Shown: positions 18,014-28,388 of the stretch, piece after piece
How positions within the stretch are numbered: the stretch's first letter is position 1
Layout of the letters: each line of letters starts with the position of its first letter
Origin: DASZZV01 sp035544835
GTDB lineage: Bacteria > Acidobacteriota > Thermoanaerobaculia > Gp7-AA8
NCBI GenBank assembly: GCA_035544835.1
Contig: DASZZV010000288.1
Location: 1-35,913 of the forward strand
Direction: 5' to 3'
DNA: 35,913 bases
The notes under the pieces: generated by a model
The model's database searches: none
What the model saw: only the letters and a program-made list of their open reading frames with translations
What the model was told of the DNA's origin: nothing
Program-made: the position numbers and the translations under genes

Positions 18014-18106
18014 AATTGAAAATTGCAAATTGAAAATTGAAAAAGTGGAAAGGCGAAAACTGATGAGCTTCTTGGTTTTCAATTTTCAATTTTCAATTTT
18101 CAATTC
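18013..18106. repeat. inverted heptamer array (AAATTGA family) between rpsG and fusA
   Basis: The left arm (18013-18044) is about four copies of AAATTGA. The right arm (18075-18106) is the reverse complement with about one mismatch. Together they predict an AU-rich hairpin with a stem of about 31 bp. The 30-nt loop holds AGGCGAAAACTGATGAG (18051-18067), which resembles the loop cores of the AATTGAG hairpins elsewhere in the operon. Confidence 0.85.
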
Positions 18107-18358
18107 TACGAAGTAGGTAGTTCACACCCGAAGCTCCGTCTCGACCGGATAACACAGAAGATCTGTCAGTTCTGCGGTTCCGGACCGAGCAACGGGAAAA
18201 CGAAAAAGAAGATTAAGAGGTAGCGGGCCGCGCCAACGGCAGCGCTGTCTCTCTGGCGGGCGCCCTATGGCACTCGCATGACTGCCTGTCCCGAAAGGGG
18301 CGGGTATCTGTGTCGATATTTGGTTTCGACTCGGATTTTCCAGGTTTGAGGTTTCGTG
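18107..18358 (+). promoter_or_regulatory. fusA leader region with GAAA-tetraloop hairpin
   Basis: This stretch of about 250 nt has no convincing gene. Bases 18285-18292 and 18297-18304 form an 8-bp stem (two G-U pairs) closed by a GAAA tetraloop at 18293-18296, 54 nt before the fusA ATG. Such GNRA hairpins are common in structured RNAs. Palindromic CAGCGCTG and GGGCGCCC lie just upstream. A possible translational control site for fusA is an inference. A short frame with CQFC and a basic tail ending at 18223 has no start codon. Confidence 0.4.
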
Positions 18359-20437
<2,079 letters not shown>

Positions 20438-20440
20438 AAC

Positions 20441-20532
20441 GAATTGAGAATTGTGAATTGAGAATTGAGAAATAAAGAGGCGGAGTTGAGGATGTTTTTA
20501 TTTCTCAATTCTCAATTCTCAATTCTCAATTG
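20441..20532. repeat. inverted heptamer array (AATTGAG family) between fusA and tuf
   Basis: The left arm 20441-20476 (four GAATTGA-type units ending GAAATAAA) pairs with the right arm 20497-20532. The stem has about 36 positions with one internal mismatch and one at the base. The left arm begins 3 nt after the fusA stop, and the right arm ends shortly before the tuf ribosome site. The loop carries AGGCGGAGTTGAGGATG (20478-20494). Confidence 0.88.
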
Positions 20533-20557
20533 TCCTTAAAAAGAACGGAGGTTCAAC

Positions 20558-21751
<1,194 letters not shown>

Positions 21752-21758
21752 ACATTTC

Positions 21759-21783
21759 CGGGCGGCCCTCGTGGGGCCGCCCG
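21759..21783 (+). terminator. GC-rich stem-loop after tuf, partial terminator
   Basis: A perfect 10-bp stem (21759-21768 with 21774-21783) surrounds a 5-nt loop, 7 nt after the tuf stop. It marks the str/S10 boundary. The following bases (CAGTATTTC) are only weakly T-rich, so it probably reduces rather than stops transcription into rpsJ. I see no clear new promoter in the 53 nt before rpsJ. Confidence 0.6.
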
Positions 21784-21836
21784 CAGTATTTCTACGTTCA
21801 TTGAGTAAGACGGCAGAAGGAAAAGGTTGATAGAAC

Positions 21837-22146
<310 letters not shown>

Positions 22147-22151
<5 letters not shown>

Positions 22152-22270
22152 GCAAGAAGCAGCTACTAGCTTCTAGCCTCTAGCTAGAAGCTAACAGCTA
22201 GAAGAATCAGAACCTCAGTAAGCAAGAAGCAGCTTCTAGCTAGAAGCTAACAGCTAGAAGTTAGAAGCTC
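22147..22270. repeat. duplicated AGCTAGA heptamer array between rpsJ and rplC
   Basis: The string AGTAAGCAAGAAGCAGCT occurs at 22147-22164 and again at 22217-22234, exactly 70 nt apart. Each copy is followed by CTAGCTAGAAG-type inverted words. The second copy lacks 14 nt present in the first. Both 70 and 14 are multiples of seven. The first copy includes the rpsJ stop codon. The array can fold into several CTTCTAGC/GCTAGAAG hairpins. Confidence 0.82.
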
Positions 22271-22282
22271 AGAAAGCACACA

Positions 22283-22300
22283 GAACCGAGCGATCGGTTC
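22283..22300 (+). promoter_or_regulatory. GCGA-tetraloop hairpin upstream of the rplC ribosome site
   Basis: GAACCGA (22283-22289) and TCGGTTC (22294-22300) form a perfect 7-bp stem closed by a GNRA-type GCGA loop. It ends directly before the CGAGGTGA ribosome site of rplC. It could modulate rplC translation or bind a ribosomal protein, as L4 does in the E. coli S10 leader. That link is an inference. Confidence 0.45.
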
Positions 22301-22315
22301 CGAGGTGAAAAAGAA

Positions 22316-22954
22316 ATGATTTCAGGACTCATAGGCAAGAAGGTCGGGATGACCCAGTTGTTCGCGGAAGACGGATCGATTGTTCCGGTCACCGTGATTC
22401 AGGCTGGTCCATGCCTGGTCGTTCAGAAGAAGACGGCGGAGAAGGATGGCTACGACGCCGTTCAGCTCGGCCTCGTGGAGAAGCTGTCTAACCGCCGGAT
22501 CACTGGTCCGATGCGTGGACACTTCGAGAAAGCCAACGTCGCTCCGACTCGCACCGTCATCGAATTCGAATACGACGGCGAAGCAAACGTCGGCGACCGG
22601 GTGGCCGTGGATATTTTCCAGGCTGGCGATTCCATCGATGTGGTCGGCAAGTCGAAGGGCAAGGGCTTCCAGGGCGTCGTCAAGCGGCATCACTTCCGCG
22701 GCGGTCGCGCCAGCCACGGCTCGATGTTCCATCGCGCTCCCGGATCGATCGGCGCCTCGGCATTTCCTTCGAGGGTCATGAAGGGAATGCGGATGGGCGG
22801 TCGGATGGGTGGCGATCAGGTGACGGTGAAGAACCTTCGTGTGACGAAGATCGACCCCGAGAACAACCTGATTTACATCCGTGGTGCAGTGCCGGGCGGT
22901 AAGAACGCCGTCGTCGTCCTTCGCCGCTCACGCAACGGAAAGCGGGGGGAGTAA
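22316..22954 (+). CDS. rplC: 50S ribosomal protein L3
   Basis: The 212-residue product starts MISGLIGKKVGMTQLF and has the GKGFQGVVKRHHFRGGRASHGS block that reaches the peptidyl-transferase region. The glutamine that PrmB methylates in E. coli (in GSIGQNQ) is replaced here by alanine (GSIGASAFPSR), so that modification is not expected. Only 3 nt separate it from rplD. Confidence 0.97.
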   Translation: MISGLIGKKVGMTQLFAEDGSIVPVTVIQAGPCLVVQKKTAEKDGYDAVQLGLVEKLSNRRITGPMRGHFEKANVAPTRTVIEFEYDGEANVGDRVAVDIFQAGDSIDVVGKSKGKGFQGVVKRHHFRGGRASHGSMFHRAPGSIGASAFPSRVMKGMRMGGRMGGDQVTVKNLRVTKIDPENNLIYIRGAVPGGKNAVVVLRRSRNGKRGE

Positions 22955-22957
22955 GTC

Positions 22958-23584
22958 ATGGCGACCATCGATGTGAAAGATCTGAAGAACCAGAAGGTCG
23001 GCTCGGTCGAGCTGCCTGACGATATCTTCGCGTACCCCTACAAAGAGCATCTCGTGCACGAGGCCGTGCGCAACTACCTGGCCTCGCTTCGTGCCGGAAC
23101 GCACAAGACCAAGACTCGTTCTGAAGTTGCCGGATCGGGCAAGAAGCCTTTCCGCCAGAAGGGAACAGGCCGGGCCCGTCAGGGTGGCAACCGTCCGCCG
23201 ATCCATCGTCATGGTGGAACGACGTTTGGCCCGCAGCCCCGCGACTACTCTTACAAGATGAACACCAAGGAGAAGAAGAACGCTCTCAAGGCCGCCCTCT
23301 CCAGGAAGTTCAAAGAGGAGAAGATCATCATTCTCCGCAGTTTCAACCTCGAAGAGCCGAAGACCAAGGCCCTGGCTACGCAGATGGGAGCCATCGGTGT
23401 GGAGGGGAAGGCACTGGTGATCGACTCGTCCGACAACGTGAACGTGATGCTGGCGGCGCGTAACCACCCGAAGATGCACATGGTGGATGCCCTCAGCGTG
23501 AACGTGTACGACGTGGTCAACAGCCGGTTTGTCGTCATGACCGAAGCGGCTCTGAGGAAGCTCACGGAGGTGCTGGGATCATGA
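22958..23584 (+). CDS. rplD: 50S ribosomal protein L4
   Basis: The 208-residue product contains the conserved loop KPFRQKGTGRARQG--RPP, which lines the exit tunnel, and the GPQPRDYSYKMN segment. L4 also feeds back on the S10 operon in E. coli. The stop overlaps the rplW start as ATGA, so translation is coupled. Confidence 0.97.
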   Translation: MATIDVKDLKNQKVGSVELPDDIFAYPYKEHLVHEAVRNYLASLRAGTHKTKTRSEVAGSGKKPFRQKGTGRARQGGNRPPIHRHGGTTFGPQPRDYSYKMNTKEKKNALKAALSRKFKEEKIIILRSFNLEEPKTKALATQMGAIGVEGKALVIDSSDNVNVMLAARNHPKMHMVDALSVNVYDVVNSRFVVMTEAALRKLTEVLGS

Positions 23585-23874
23585 ACGAAAACCATCGGAT
23601 TATCCGCCGTCCGCTCGTGACCGAAAAGAGCACGATGCAGAAGGATTCGACGAACATCATCGCCTTCGAAGTCGACCCGAAAGCCAACAAGATCGACGTG
23701 AAGCGTGCCGTTGAAATGCTGTTCAAGGTGAAGGTCGACGAAGTCCGGCTCTTCAATGTCCGCGGCAAGATGAAGCGGATGGGACGCAACGTCGGAAAGC
23801 GCCGCGACTGGCGCAAGGCCTATGTCCGCCTCAAGGCGGGCGAGAAAGCCCCGGAGTTCTTCGAGGGCGTGTAA
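23581..23874 (+). CDS. rplW: 50S ribosomal protein L23
   Basis: The 97-residue product has IIRRPLVTEKST at the N-terminus and VRLFNVRGKMKRMGR in the middle. L23 sits at the tunnel exit and is the docking site for trigger factor and SRP. Length is normal. It overlaps rplD by 4 nt and is followed by a 76-nt gap. Confidence 0.97.
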   Translation: MNENHRIIRRPLVTEKSTMQKDSTNIIAFEVDPKANKIDVKRAVEMLFKVKVDEVRLFNVRGKMKRMGRNVGKRRDWRKAYVRLKAGEKAPEFFEGV

Positions 23875-23888
23875 AGACATTGCTCCGT

Positions 23889-23941
23889 TGGTCGGACAAG
23901 TTGCTCCTGCGAGCGACCCCTAACGATCAACCGGCAACGAG
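23889..23941. repeat. possible eroded heptamer hairpin between rplW and rplB
   Basis: The gap contains GTTGGTC and GTTGCTC on the left and GAGCGACC, GATCAAC and GGCAACGAG on the right. These look like degenerate inverted copies of the GAGCAAC words that form an array between rplB and rpsS. Pairing is imperfect. The ribosome site CGAGGAAAA follows. Confidence 0.35.
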
Positions 23942-23950
23942 GAAAACAAA

Positions 23951-24775
23951 ATGGCAGCCAAAGCATACAAACCGACGTCACCAGGAATCAGGTTCCAGAG
24001 CCACAATTCCTTTGACGAGATCACGAAGTCGAAGCCGGAGAAGTCCCTGACCAAGGGGCGGATGAAGAGCGGTGGACGCAACGCCAGCGGGCGGATCACC
24101 TCCCGTTTCATCGGCGGCGGTCACAAGCAGAAGTATCGCGAAGTCGATTTCCGGCGCGACAAGCACGGCGTTCCGGGCAAAGTTGCTGGAATCGAGTACG
24201 ATCCGAATCGCACCTCCCGTCTGGCCCTCATTCATTACGCAGATGGCGAAAAGCGCTACATCCTGGCTCCGGTAGGGCTCTCGGTCGGTCAGGTGATTAC
24301 GGCCGGTCCCGAGTCGGACATCGTGGTTGGGAATGCCTTGCCGTTGAACAAGATTCCGATCGGAACAATCGTCCACAACATCGAGCTGAAGGAAGGTAAG
24401 GGTGGGCAGATGGCCCGCTCGGCCGGGTCCAGCGCGCAGTTGATGGCCCGCGAGGATGAGTGGGCTTCGCTCCGTCTTCCTTCGGGCGAGATTCGCAGGG
24501 TGCACATTCGCTGCTACGCGACCATCGGTCAGGTCGGCAACGCCGAGCACGAGAACACCTCGTACGGAAAGGCTGGTCGGACGCGTCATCACGGACGCAA
24601 GCCGCATAACCGCGGCGTGTCGATGAATCCGGTCGACCATCCGCATGGTGGTGGTGAGGGAAAGAGCTCGGGTGGCCGTCATCCCGTGACTCCGTGGGGT
24701 CAGCCGACCAAGGGTTACAAGACCCGGTCGAACAAGCGCACCGGAAAGTTCATCGTCAAGAGAAGAACGAAATAG
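23951..24775 (+). CDS. rplB: 50S ribosomal protein L2
   Basis: The 274-residue product is normal length for L2, which supports the peptidyl-transferase centre and subunit joining. The signature NPVDHPHGGGEGKSSGG is intact, and H230 corresponds to the functionally important histidine 229 of E. coli. The N-terminal and SH3-like regions (SGRITSRFIGGGHKQKYR) are typical. Confidence 0.98.
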   Translation: MAAKAYKPTSPGIRFQSHNSFDEITKSKPEKSLTKGRMKSGGRNASGRITSRFIGGGHKQKYREVDFRRDKHGVPGKVAGIEYDPNRTSRLALIHYADGEKRYILAPVGLSVGQVITAGPESDIVVGNALPLNKIPIGTIVHNIELKEGKGGQMARSAGSSAQLMAREDEWASLRLPSGEIRRVHIRCYATIGQVGNAEHENTSYGKAGRTRHHGRKPHNRGVSMNPVDHPHGGGEGKSSGGRHPVTPWGQPTKGYKTRSNKRTGKFIVKRRTK

Positions 24776-24793
24776 AGATGTTGTCCGATGGCG

Positions 24794-24844
24794 GTTGGTC
24801 GTTGGTTTCCGAAGACGAGCAACGAGCAACGAGCAATGAGCAAC
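24794..24844. repeat. GAGCAAC heptamer array between rplB and rpsS
   Basis: Four direct units (three GAGCAAC and one GAGCAAT) fill 24817-24844, and the last runs straight into the rpsS ribosome site (CGGAG). A weaker inverted partner (GTTGGTC GTTGGTT, 24794-24807) lies upstream with one mismatch per unit, so the predicted hairpin is less perfect than those of the AT-rich families. Confidence 0.7.
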
Positions 24845-24855
24845 GGAGATAAAGA

Positions 24856-25149
24856 ATGGCACGTTCAGTAAAGAAAGGCCCTTTCATCGACAACCACCTT
24901 CTGAGCAAGGTGGAAGAGATGAACCGTCAGCGCGAGAAGAAGGTCATCAAGACCTGGTCGCGCCGCTCCACGATCAGTCCCGACATGGTTGGTCACACCA
25001 TCGCCGTGCACAACGGGCAGAAATTTATCCCGGTGTACGTCTCCGAGAACATGGTCGGGCACAAGCTCGGTGAGTTCGCGCTCACGCGCACGTTCAAGGG
25101 ACACAGCGGAAAGAAGGCCGAGAAGAGCGCCAAGCCGGCCGGAAGATAG
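24856..25149 (+). CDS. rpsS: 30S ribosomal protein S19
   Basis: The 97-residue product starts MARSVKKGPFID and contains the S19 motif GHTIAVHNGQKFIPVYVSENMVGHKLGEF. S19 lies in the 30S head with S13 near the A-site tRNA. The lysine-rich tail (GKKAEKSAKPAGR) is common among bacteria. It is flanked by two different heptamer arrays. Confidence 0.97.
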   Translation: MARSVKKGPFIDNHLLSKVEEMNRQREKKVIKTWSRRSTISPDMVGHTIAVHNGQKFIPVYVSENMVGHKLGEFALTRTFKGHSGKKAEKSAKPAGR

Positions 25150-25154
25150 AAGAC

Positions 25155-25203
25155 AGCTCTTAGCTGTTAGCTCCTAGCTAGAAGCTAGAAGCTAGAAGCT
25201 AAC
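25155..25203. repeat. inverted AGCTAGA heptamer array between rpsS and rplV
   Basis: Read in sevens from 25160 the sequence is TTAGCTG, TTAGCTC, CTAGCTA, GAAGCTA, GAAGCTA, GAAGCTA. The first half is roughly the reverse complement of the second, so it folds back with almost no loop. It uses the same word as the rpsJ-rplC array about 3 kb upstream. It ends shortly before the rplV ribosome site. Confidence 0.78.
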
Positions 25204-25219
25204 GGCTTCGGAGAACATC

Positions 25220-25693
25220 ATGGAATCAAGTGCAACTCTCAGATATCTAAAAGCATCACCGCAGAAAGTGCGACTCGTCGTCGATCTGGTCCGCGGACGC
25301 AAGGTCGAGGAAGCGATTCAGATTCTTCACTTCACCAACAAGCTGGTCGCGAAAGATCTCGAGAAGCTTCTCCGCTCGGCCGTAGCCAACGCTGAGAACA
25401 GCGAGGCCGGAGCCGATGTGGACGAGCTGGTGGTGGCGAAGATCTATGTCGACGAGGGTCCGCGCGAGAAGCGGATTCAGCCCGCTCCGATGGGTCGCGC
25501 CTTCCGGATCATCAAACGGCAGTCGCACGTGACCGTGCATCTCTCCGATGAGGTCAAGGCCATCAACGCGCGGAGCGGCGATCAGAAGAAGCCGGTCAAG
25601 AAACGCGCTGTGAAAGCGGGCGCGCCCAAAGCATCGTCAACCAAAACCAAACAGGCGGGCGGCAAGTCGGCCGGCCGCGCAGCACAGAAATAA
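25220..25693 (+). CDS. rplV: 50S ribosomal protein L22 with basic C-terminal extension
   Basis: The core (residues 1 to about 112) is standard L22: LRYLKASPQKVRLVVDLVRG at the N-terminus and the tunnel hairpin with PREKRIQPAPMGRAFRI. About 45 extra residues follow (113-157), rich in Lys, Ala, Ser and Gly and of low complexity. Such tails occur in some bacterial L22 proteins and usually reach across the ribosome surface. The next gene starts 11 nt downstream. Confidence 0.97.
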   Translation: MESSATLRYLKASPQKVRLVVDLVRGRKVEEAIQILHFTNKLVAKDLEKLLRSAVANAENSEAGADVDELVVAKIYVDEGPREKRIQPAPMGRAFRIIKRQSHVTVHLSDEVKAINARSGDQKKPVKKRAVKAGAPKASSTKTKQAGGKSAGRAAQK

Positions 25694-25704
25694 CGGAGGC
25701 AATC

Positions 25705-26355
25705 TTGGGTCAGAAGGTACATCCCTACGGATTTCGGCTTGGGTTCAACAAAACATGGCACTCGCGCTGGTTTGCGGGCAAGCAGTACGCAGAGACTCTG
25801 CACCGCGACTTGAAGTTGCGAGCGGACCTGAAGAAGCGCTTGTCCCATGCCGGAGTGTCGGAGATCGACATCGAGAGGACCGCAAACAAGATGCGGATCA
25901 ACATCTATACCTCTCGTCCGGGAATCATCATCGGCCGCAAGGGCGCGGAAGTCGACAAGCTTCGCGACGAGCTCCAGAAAATGGTCAATGGTGAGGTGTA
26001 CATCAACATCCAGGAGATCCAGCGTCCCGAGCTCGACGCCCAGCTGGTGGCCGAGAACATCGCCACGCAGCTCGAGCGCCGTATCGCTTTCCGCCGGGCC
26101 ATGAAGAAGGCCATGGAGAGCGCGTTCCGTTTCGGAGCGAAGGGTGTGAAGGTCCGGGTAGGCGGTCGTCTCAACGGATCGGAAATTGCCCGTTCCGAGT
26201 GGTACCAGGATGGGCGGCTTCCGCTGCACACGCTCAAGGCCGATATCGATTACGGTCACGCCCTGGCCCACACCACCTACGGAATCATCGGAGTCAAGGT
26301 GTGGATCTTCAAGGGTGAGATGGCCAAGGCCCGGTCGCGGAGAAAAGTTGCTTAG
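25705..26355 (+). CDS. rpsC: 30S ribosomal protein S3
   Basis: The 216-residue product begins MGQKVHPYGFRLG and carries the KH domain loop GIIIGRKG (73-80) and a GVKVRVGGRLNGSEIARSEW C-terminal domain. S3 lies at the mRNA entry channel and takes part in helicase activity of the ribosome. The start is a TTG, strongly supported by the conserved N-terminus and by CGGAGG 5 nt upstream. Confidence 0.97.
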   Translation: MGQKVHPYGFRLGFNKTWHSRWFAGKQYAETLHRDLKLRADLKKRLSHAGVSEIDIERTANKMRINIYTSRPGIIIGRKGAEVDKLRDELQKMVNGEVYINIQEIQRPELDAQLVAENIATQLERRIAFRRAMKKAMESAFRFGAKGVKVRVGGRLNGSEIARSEWYQDGRLPLHTLKADIDYGHALAHTTYGIIGVKVWIFKGEMAKARSRRKVA

Positions 26356-26362
26356 GTACGAC

Positions 26363-26471
26363 GAATTGAGAATTGAGAATTGAGAATTGAGAAATAAAGA
26401 AAAGGCAGAGCTGATGAATCGAGCGGGGTACCGCTTCTATTTCTCAATTCCCAATTCTCAATTCTCAATTC
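26363..26471. repeat. inverted heptamer array (AATTGAG family) between rpsC and rplP
   Basis: The left arm 26363-26396 (four GAATTGA units and GAAATA) pairs with the right arm 26438-26471 over 34 positions with one mismatch. The loop holds the core AGGCAGAGCTGATGAAT (26403-26419) and a small AGCGG/CCGCT stem. The array ends about 5 nt before the rplP ribosome site. Confidence 0.88.
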
Positions 26472-26490
26472 ATTCACGGAGTGAATGCAT

Positions 26491-26916
26491 ATGTTGATGC
26501 CTAAGAAAGTGAAATTCAGAAAGCAGCAGCGCGGGCGCAGGCGCGGTACGGCCACCCGCGGAGCGAAGGTCTCGTTCGGAGACTTCGGGCTGCAGGCACT
26601 CGAAGACGGCTGGGTAACGGCGCGTCAGATCGAGGCCGCACGTATCGCCATGACCCGGCACGTCAAGCGTGGTGGAAAGATCTGGATCCGGATTTTCCCG
26701 GACAAGCCGATCACCAAGAAGCCGCTCGAGACTCGTATGGGTAAGGGAAAAGGCGCACCGGATCAGTGGGTGTGCGTGGTCAAGCCGGCCCGCATCCTTT
26801 ATGAGATGGAAGGCGTGACTCGCGAGGTCGCTGAAGAGGCCTTCCGTCTGGCGGCCCACAAGCTGCCGATCAAGACCCGTTTCGTGACCCGTGAAGAGAC
26901 AGAGGTGGGCATATGA
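26491..26916 (+). CDS. rplP: 50S ribosomal protein L16
   Basis: The 141-residue product starts MLMPKKVKFRKQQRG, the canonical L16 N-terminus, which decides the ATG at 26491 over an in-frame ATG two codons earlier. GRRRG-A-RG and the RMGKGKGAPDQWVCVVKPARILYEMEG block are conserved. L16 helps position the A-site tRNA. The stop overlaps the rpmC start as ATGA. Confidence 0.97.
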   Translation: MLMPKKVKFRKQQRGRRRGTATRGAKVSFGDFGLQALEDGWVTARQIEAARIAMTRHVKRGGKIWIRIFPDKPITKKPLETRMGKGKGAPDQWVCVVKPARILYEMEGVTREVAEEAFRLAAHKLPIKTRFVTREETEVGI

Positions 26917-27116
26917 GCAAGGCAAGTGAGCTGCGCGACAAGAGCGAGGGCGACCTCCATACTCGCGAGCGCGATCTGTCGGAGCAGTTGTTCAAGCTCC
27001 GCTTTCAGCGCTCCACCGGATCGATGGAGAACCCGATGAAGCTGCGTGAGGTTCGGCGTGAGATCGCACGCGTCAAGACGCTGATCCGCGAAAAACAGGG
27101 CGTGAGCTCAAAGTAG
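26913..27116 (+). CDS. rpmC: 50S ribosomal protein L29
   Basis: The 67-residue, mostly helical product has the L29 pattern LSEQLFKLRFQRSTGSMENPMKLREVRREIARVKT. L29 sits near the tunnel exit with L23. The start overlaps the rplP stop by 4 nt, and a 43-nt gap follows before rpsQ. Confidence 0.96.
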   Translation: MSKASELRDKSEGDLHTRERDLSEQLFKLRFQRSTGSMENPMKLREVRREIARVKTLIREKQGVSSK

Positions 27117-27159
27117 TTCTGAAAAACGACGAACCCTGGTTCGTCACCGAGGAAAGACC

Positions 27160-27438
27160 ATGGCAGAAGAGAAGATCGAGAAAAAAGCAGGCAAACACGC
27201 CACCACCAAGATCGGTGTGGTCGTTTCCAACAAAATGGAGAAGTCCGTCGTCGTGGCCGTCGAGAACATGGTCAAGCACGAGATGTATCAGAAGTACATC
27301 AAGCGCACGAGCAAGTTCATGGCCCATTGCGAGAACAACGACTGCAACGTCGGAGATCGCGTGGTGATCGAAGAGACACGCCCCCTTTCTCGCCGCAAAC
27401 GCTGGAACGTCCGCGAGATCGTGGCAAAAGCGTCGTAA
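27160..27438 (+). CDS. rpsQ: 30S ribosomal protein S17
   Basis: The 92-residue product has the OB-fold signature GVVVSNKMEKSVVVAVE and the C-terminal CNVGDRVVIEETRPLSRRKRW block. S17 binds 16S rRNA early in assembly. The N-terminal 15 residues are a charged extension. It is followed by an AATTGAG hairpin. Confidence 0.97.
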   Translation: MAEEKIEKKAGKHATTKIGVVVSNKMEKSVVVAVENMVKHEMYQKYIKRTSKFMAHCENNDCNVGDRVVIEETRPLSRRKRWNVREIVAKAS

Positions 27439-27446
27439 GACGACGC

Positions 27447-27552
27447 AATTGAGAATTGAGAATTGAGAATTGAGAAAGTAGAAGAGGCAGATCTGATGGA
27501 TAGAACGAATCACTGGTTCTATTTCTCAATTCTCAATTCTCAATTCTCAATT
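27447..27552. repeat. inverted heptamer array (AATTGAG family) between rpsQ and rplN
   Basis: Four AATTGAG units plus AAA on the left (27447-27477) pair perfectly with 27522-27552. The loop core AGGCAGATCTGATGGAT (27485-27501) differs from that of the rpsC-rplP hairpin at only two of 17 positions. The right arm runs almost into the CAGGAG ribosome site of rplN. Confidence 0.88.
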
Positions 27553-27569
27553 CTCCGCAGGAGCCAACC

Positions 27570-27941
27570 ATGATTCAAATGAGAACGGTTTTGAATGTCG
27601 CCGACAACACGGGGGCAAAGAAGATCTCCGCGATCAAGATGCGCGGTGGATCGACCAAGGGGCAATACGCCCGGGTCGGTGACATCATCACCGCCTCGGT
27701 CAAAGAGGCCTCTCCCGATGGGACCGTCAAGAAGGGTGCCGTCGTCAGGGCCGTCATTGTGCGAACCGTCAAGGAGACTCGCCGTCGCGACGGTTCCTAT
27801 ATCCGATTCGACGACAACGCCGCCGTGCTCATCAACGAGCAGAACGAGCCGGTCGGAACTCGCGTTTTCGGTCCTGTAGCGCGAGAGCTTCGTGAGCGGA
27901 AGTTCATGAAGATCATCTCTCTGGCCCCGGAGGTCATCTAG
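27570..27941 (+). CDS. rplN: 50S ribosomal protein L14
   Basis: The 123-residue product starts MIQMRTVLNVADNTGAKKI, typical of L14, and keeps the RRRDGSYIRFDDNAAVLIN and GTRVFGPVARELR segments. L14 forms an intersubunit bridge and is the docking site for the silencing factor RsfS. rplX begins 2 nt after its stop. Confidence 0.98.
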   Translation: MIQMRTVLNVADNTGAKKISAIKMRGGSTKGQYARVGDIITASVKEASPDGTVKKGAVVRAVIVRTVKETRRRDGSYIRFDDNAAVLINEQNEPVGTRVFGPVARELRERKFMKIISLAPEVI

Positions 27942-27943
27942 CA

Positions 27944-28303
27944 ATGGGTATGTTCAAGACAAAGCACCAGAAGAGCGCCGCACCGCGGAAGATGCATGTC
28001 CGCAAGAACGACCAGGTCGTGGTCACTTCCGGAAAGGATCGTGGTAAGCGCGGCAAAGTGCTGCGGGTCATCCCCAGCGCCGGTACAGCCATCGTCGAGC
28101 GGGTGAACTTCCAGAAGAAGCACTCACGCGCCAACCCACAGAAGAATGTCCAGGGGGGAGTCCTCGAGCGTGAGGCTCCTTTGAAGGCCTCGAACCTCAT
28201 GGTCATCTGTCCCAGTTGTTCCGAGCCGACGCGGATCGGAGCGCGGGCCACCGACGACGGGTCGACCCGTACCTGTAAGAAGTGCGACGCGGATATCAGC
28301 TAA
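27944..28303 (+). CDS. rplX: 50S ribosomal protein L24, zinc-ribbon form
   Basis: The 119-residue product has a KOW motif (KNDQVVVTSGKDRGKRGKVLRV, about 21-42) and a C-terminal zinc ribbon with CPSC (89-92) and CKKC (111-114). L24 nucleates 50S assembly. Many L24 proteins, such as that of E. coli, lack paired cysteines here, so this is the metal-binding variant. A second ATG two codons in is also possible. Confidence 0.96.
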   Translation: MGMFKTKHQKSAAPRKMHVRKNDQVVVTSGKDRGKRGKVLRVIPSAGTAIVERVNFQKKHSRANPQKNVQGGVLEREAPLKASNLMVICPSCSEPTRIGARATDDGSTRTCKKCDADIS

Positions 28304-28388
28304 ATCAGGGTCGTCCACGGACGGCTCATACGAAGTAAGGAACCCCAGACGGTGCGCCGGACTGCGGCCACTCATACGGAAGGACACG

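Noticed and set aside
18060..18067. CTGATGA in loop cores as a C-box of a C/D guide RNA
   Set aside because: C/D guide RNAs are archaeal and eukaryotic. No D-box or guide arrangement is visible, so the match is probably chance.
18013..18106. Heptamer arrays as a CRISPR array
   Set aside because: Units are contiguous 7-mers without spacers, and no cas genes are present.
18122..18223. Short frame with CQFC and a lysine-rich tail, slightly reminiscent of a zinc-ribbon ribosomal protein
   Set aside because: There is no ATG, GTG or TTG in frame upstream, and the frame runs back into the heptamer array. The similarity is too short to support a gene or remnant.
20441..20532. Heptamer hairpins as intrinsic terminators
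   Set aside because: No T-run follows the right arms, and the next gene's ribosome site comes directly after. Termination at ten points would silence essential downstream genes.
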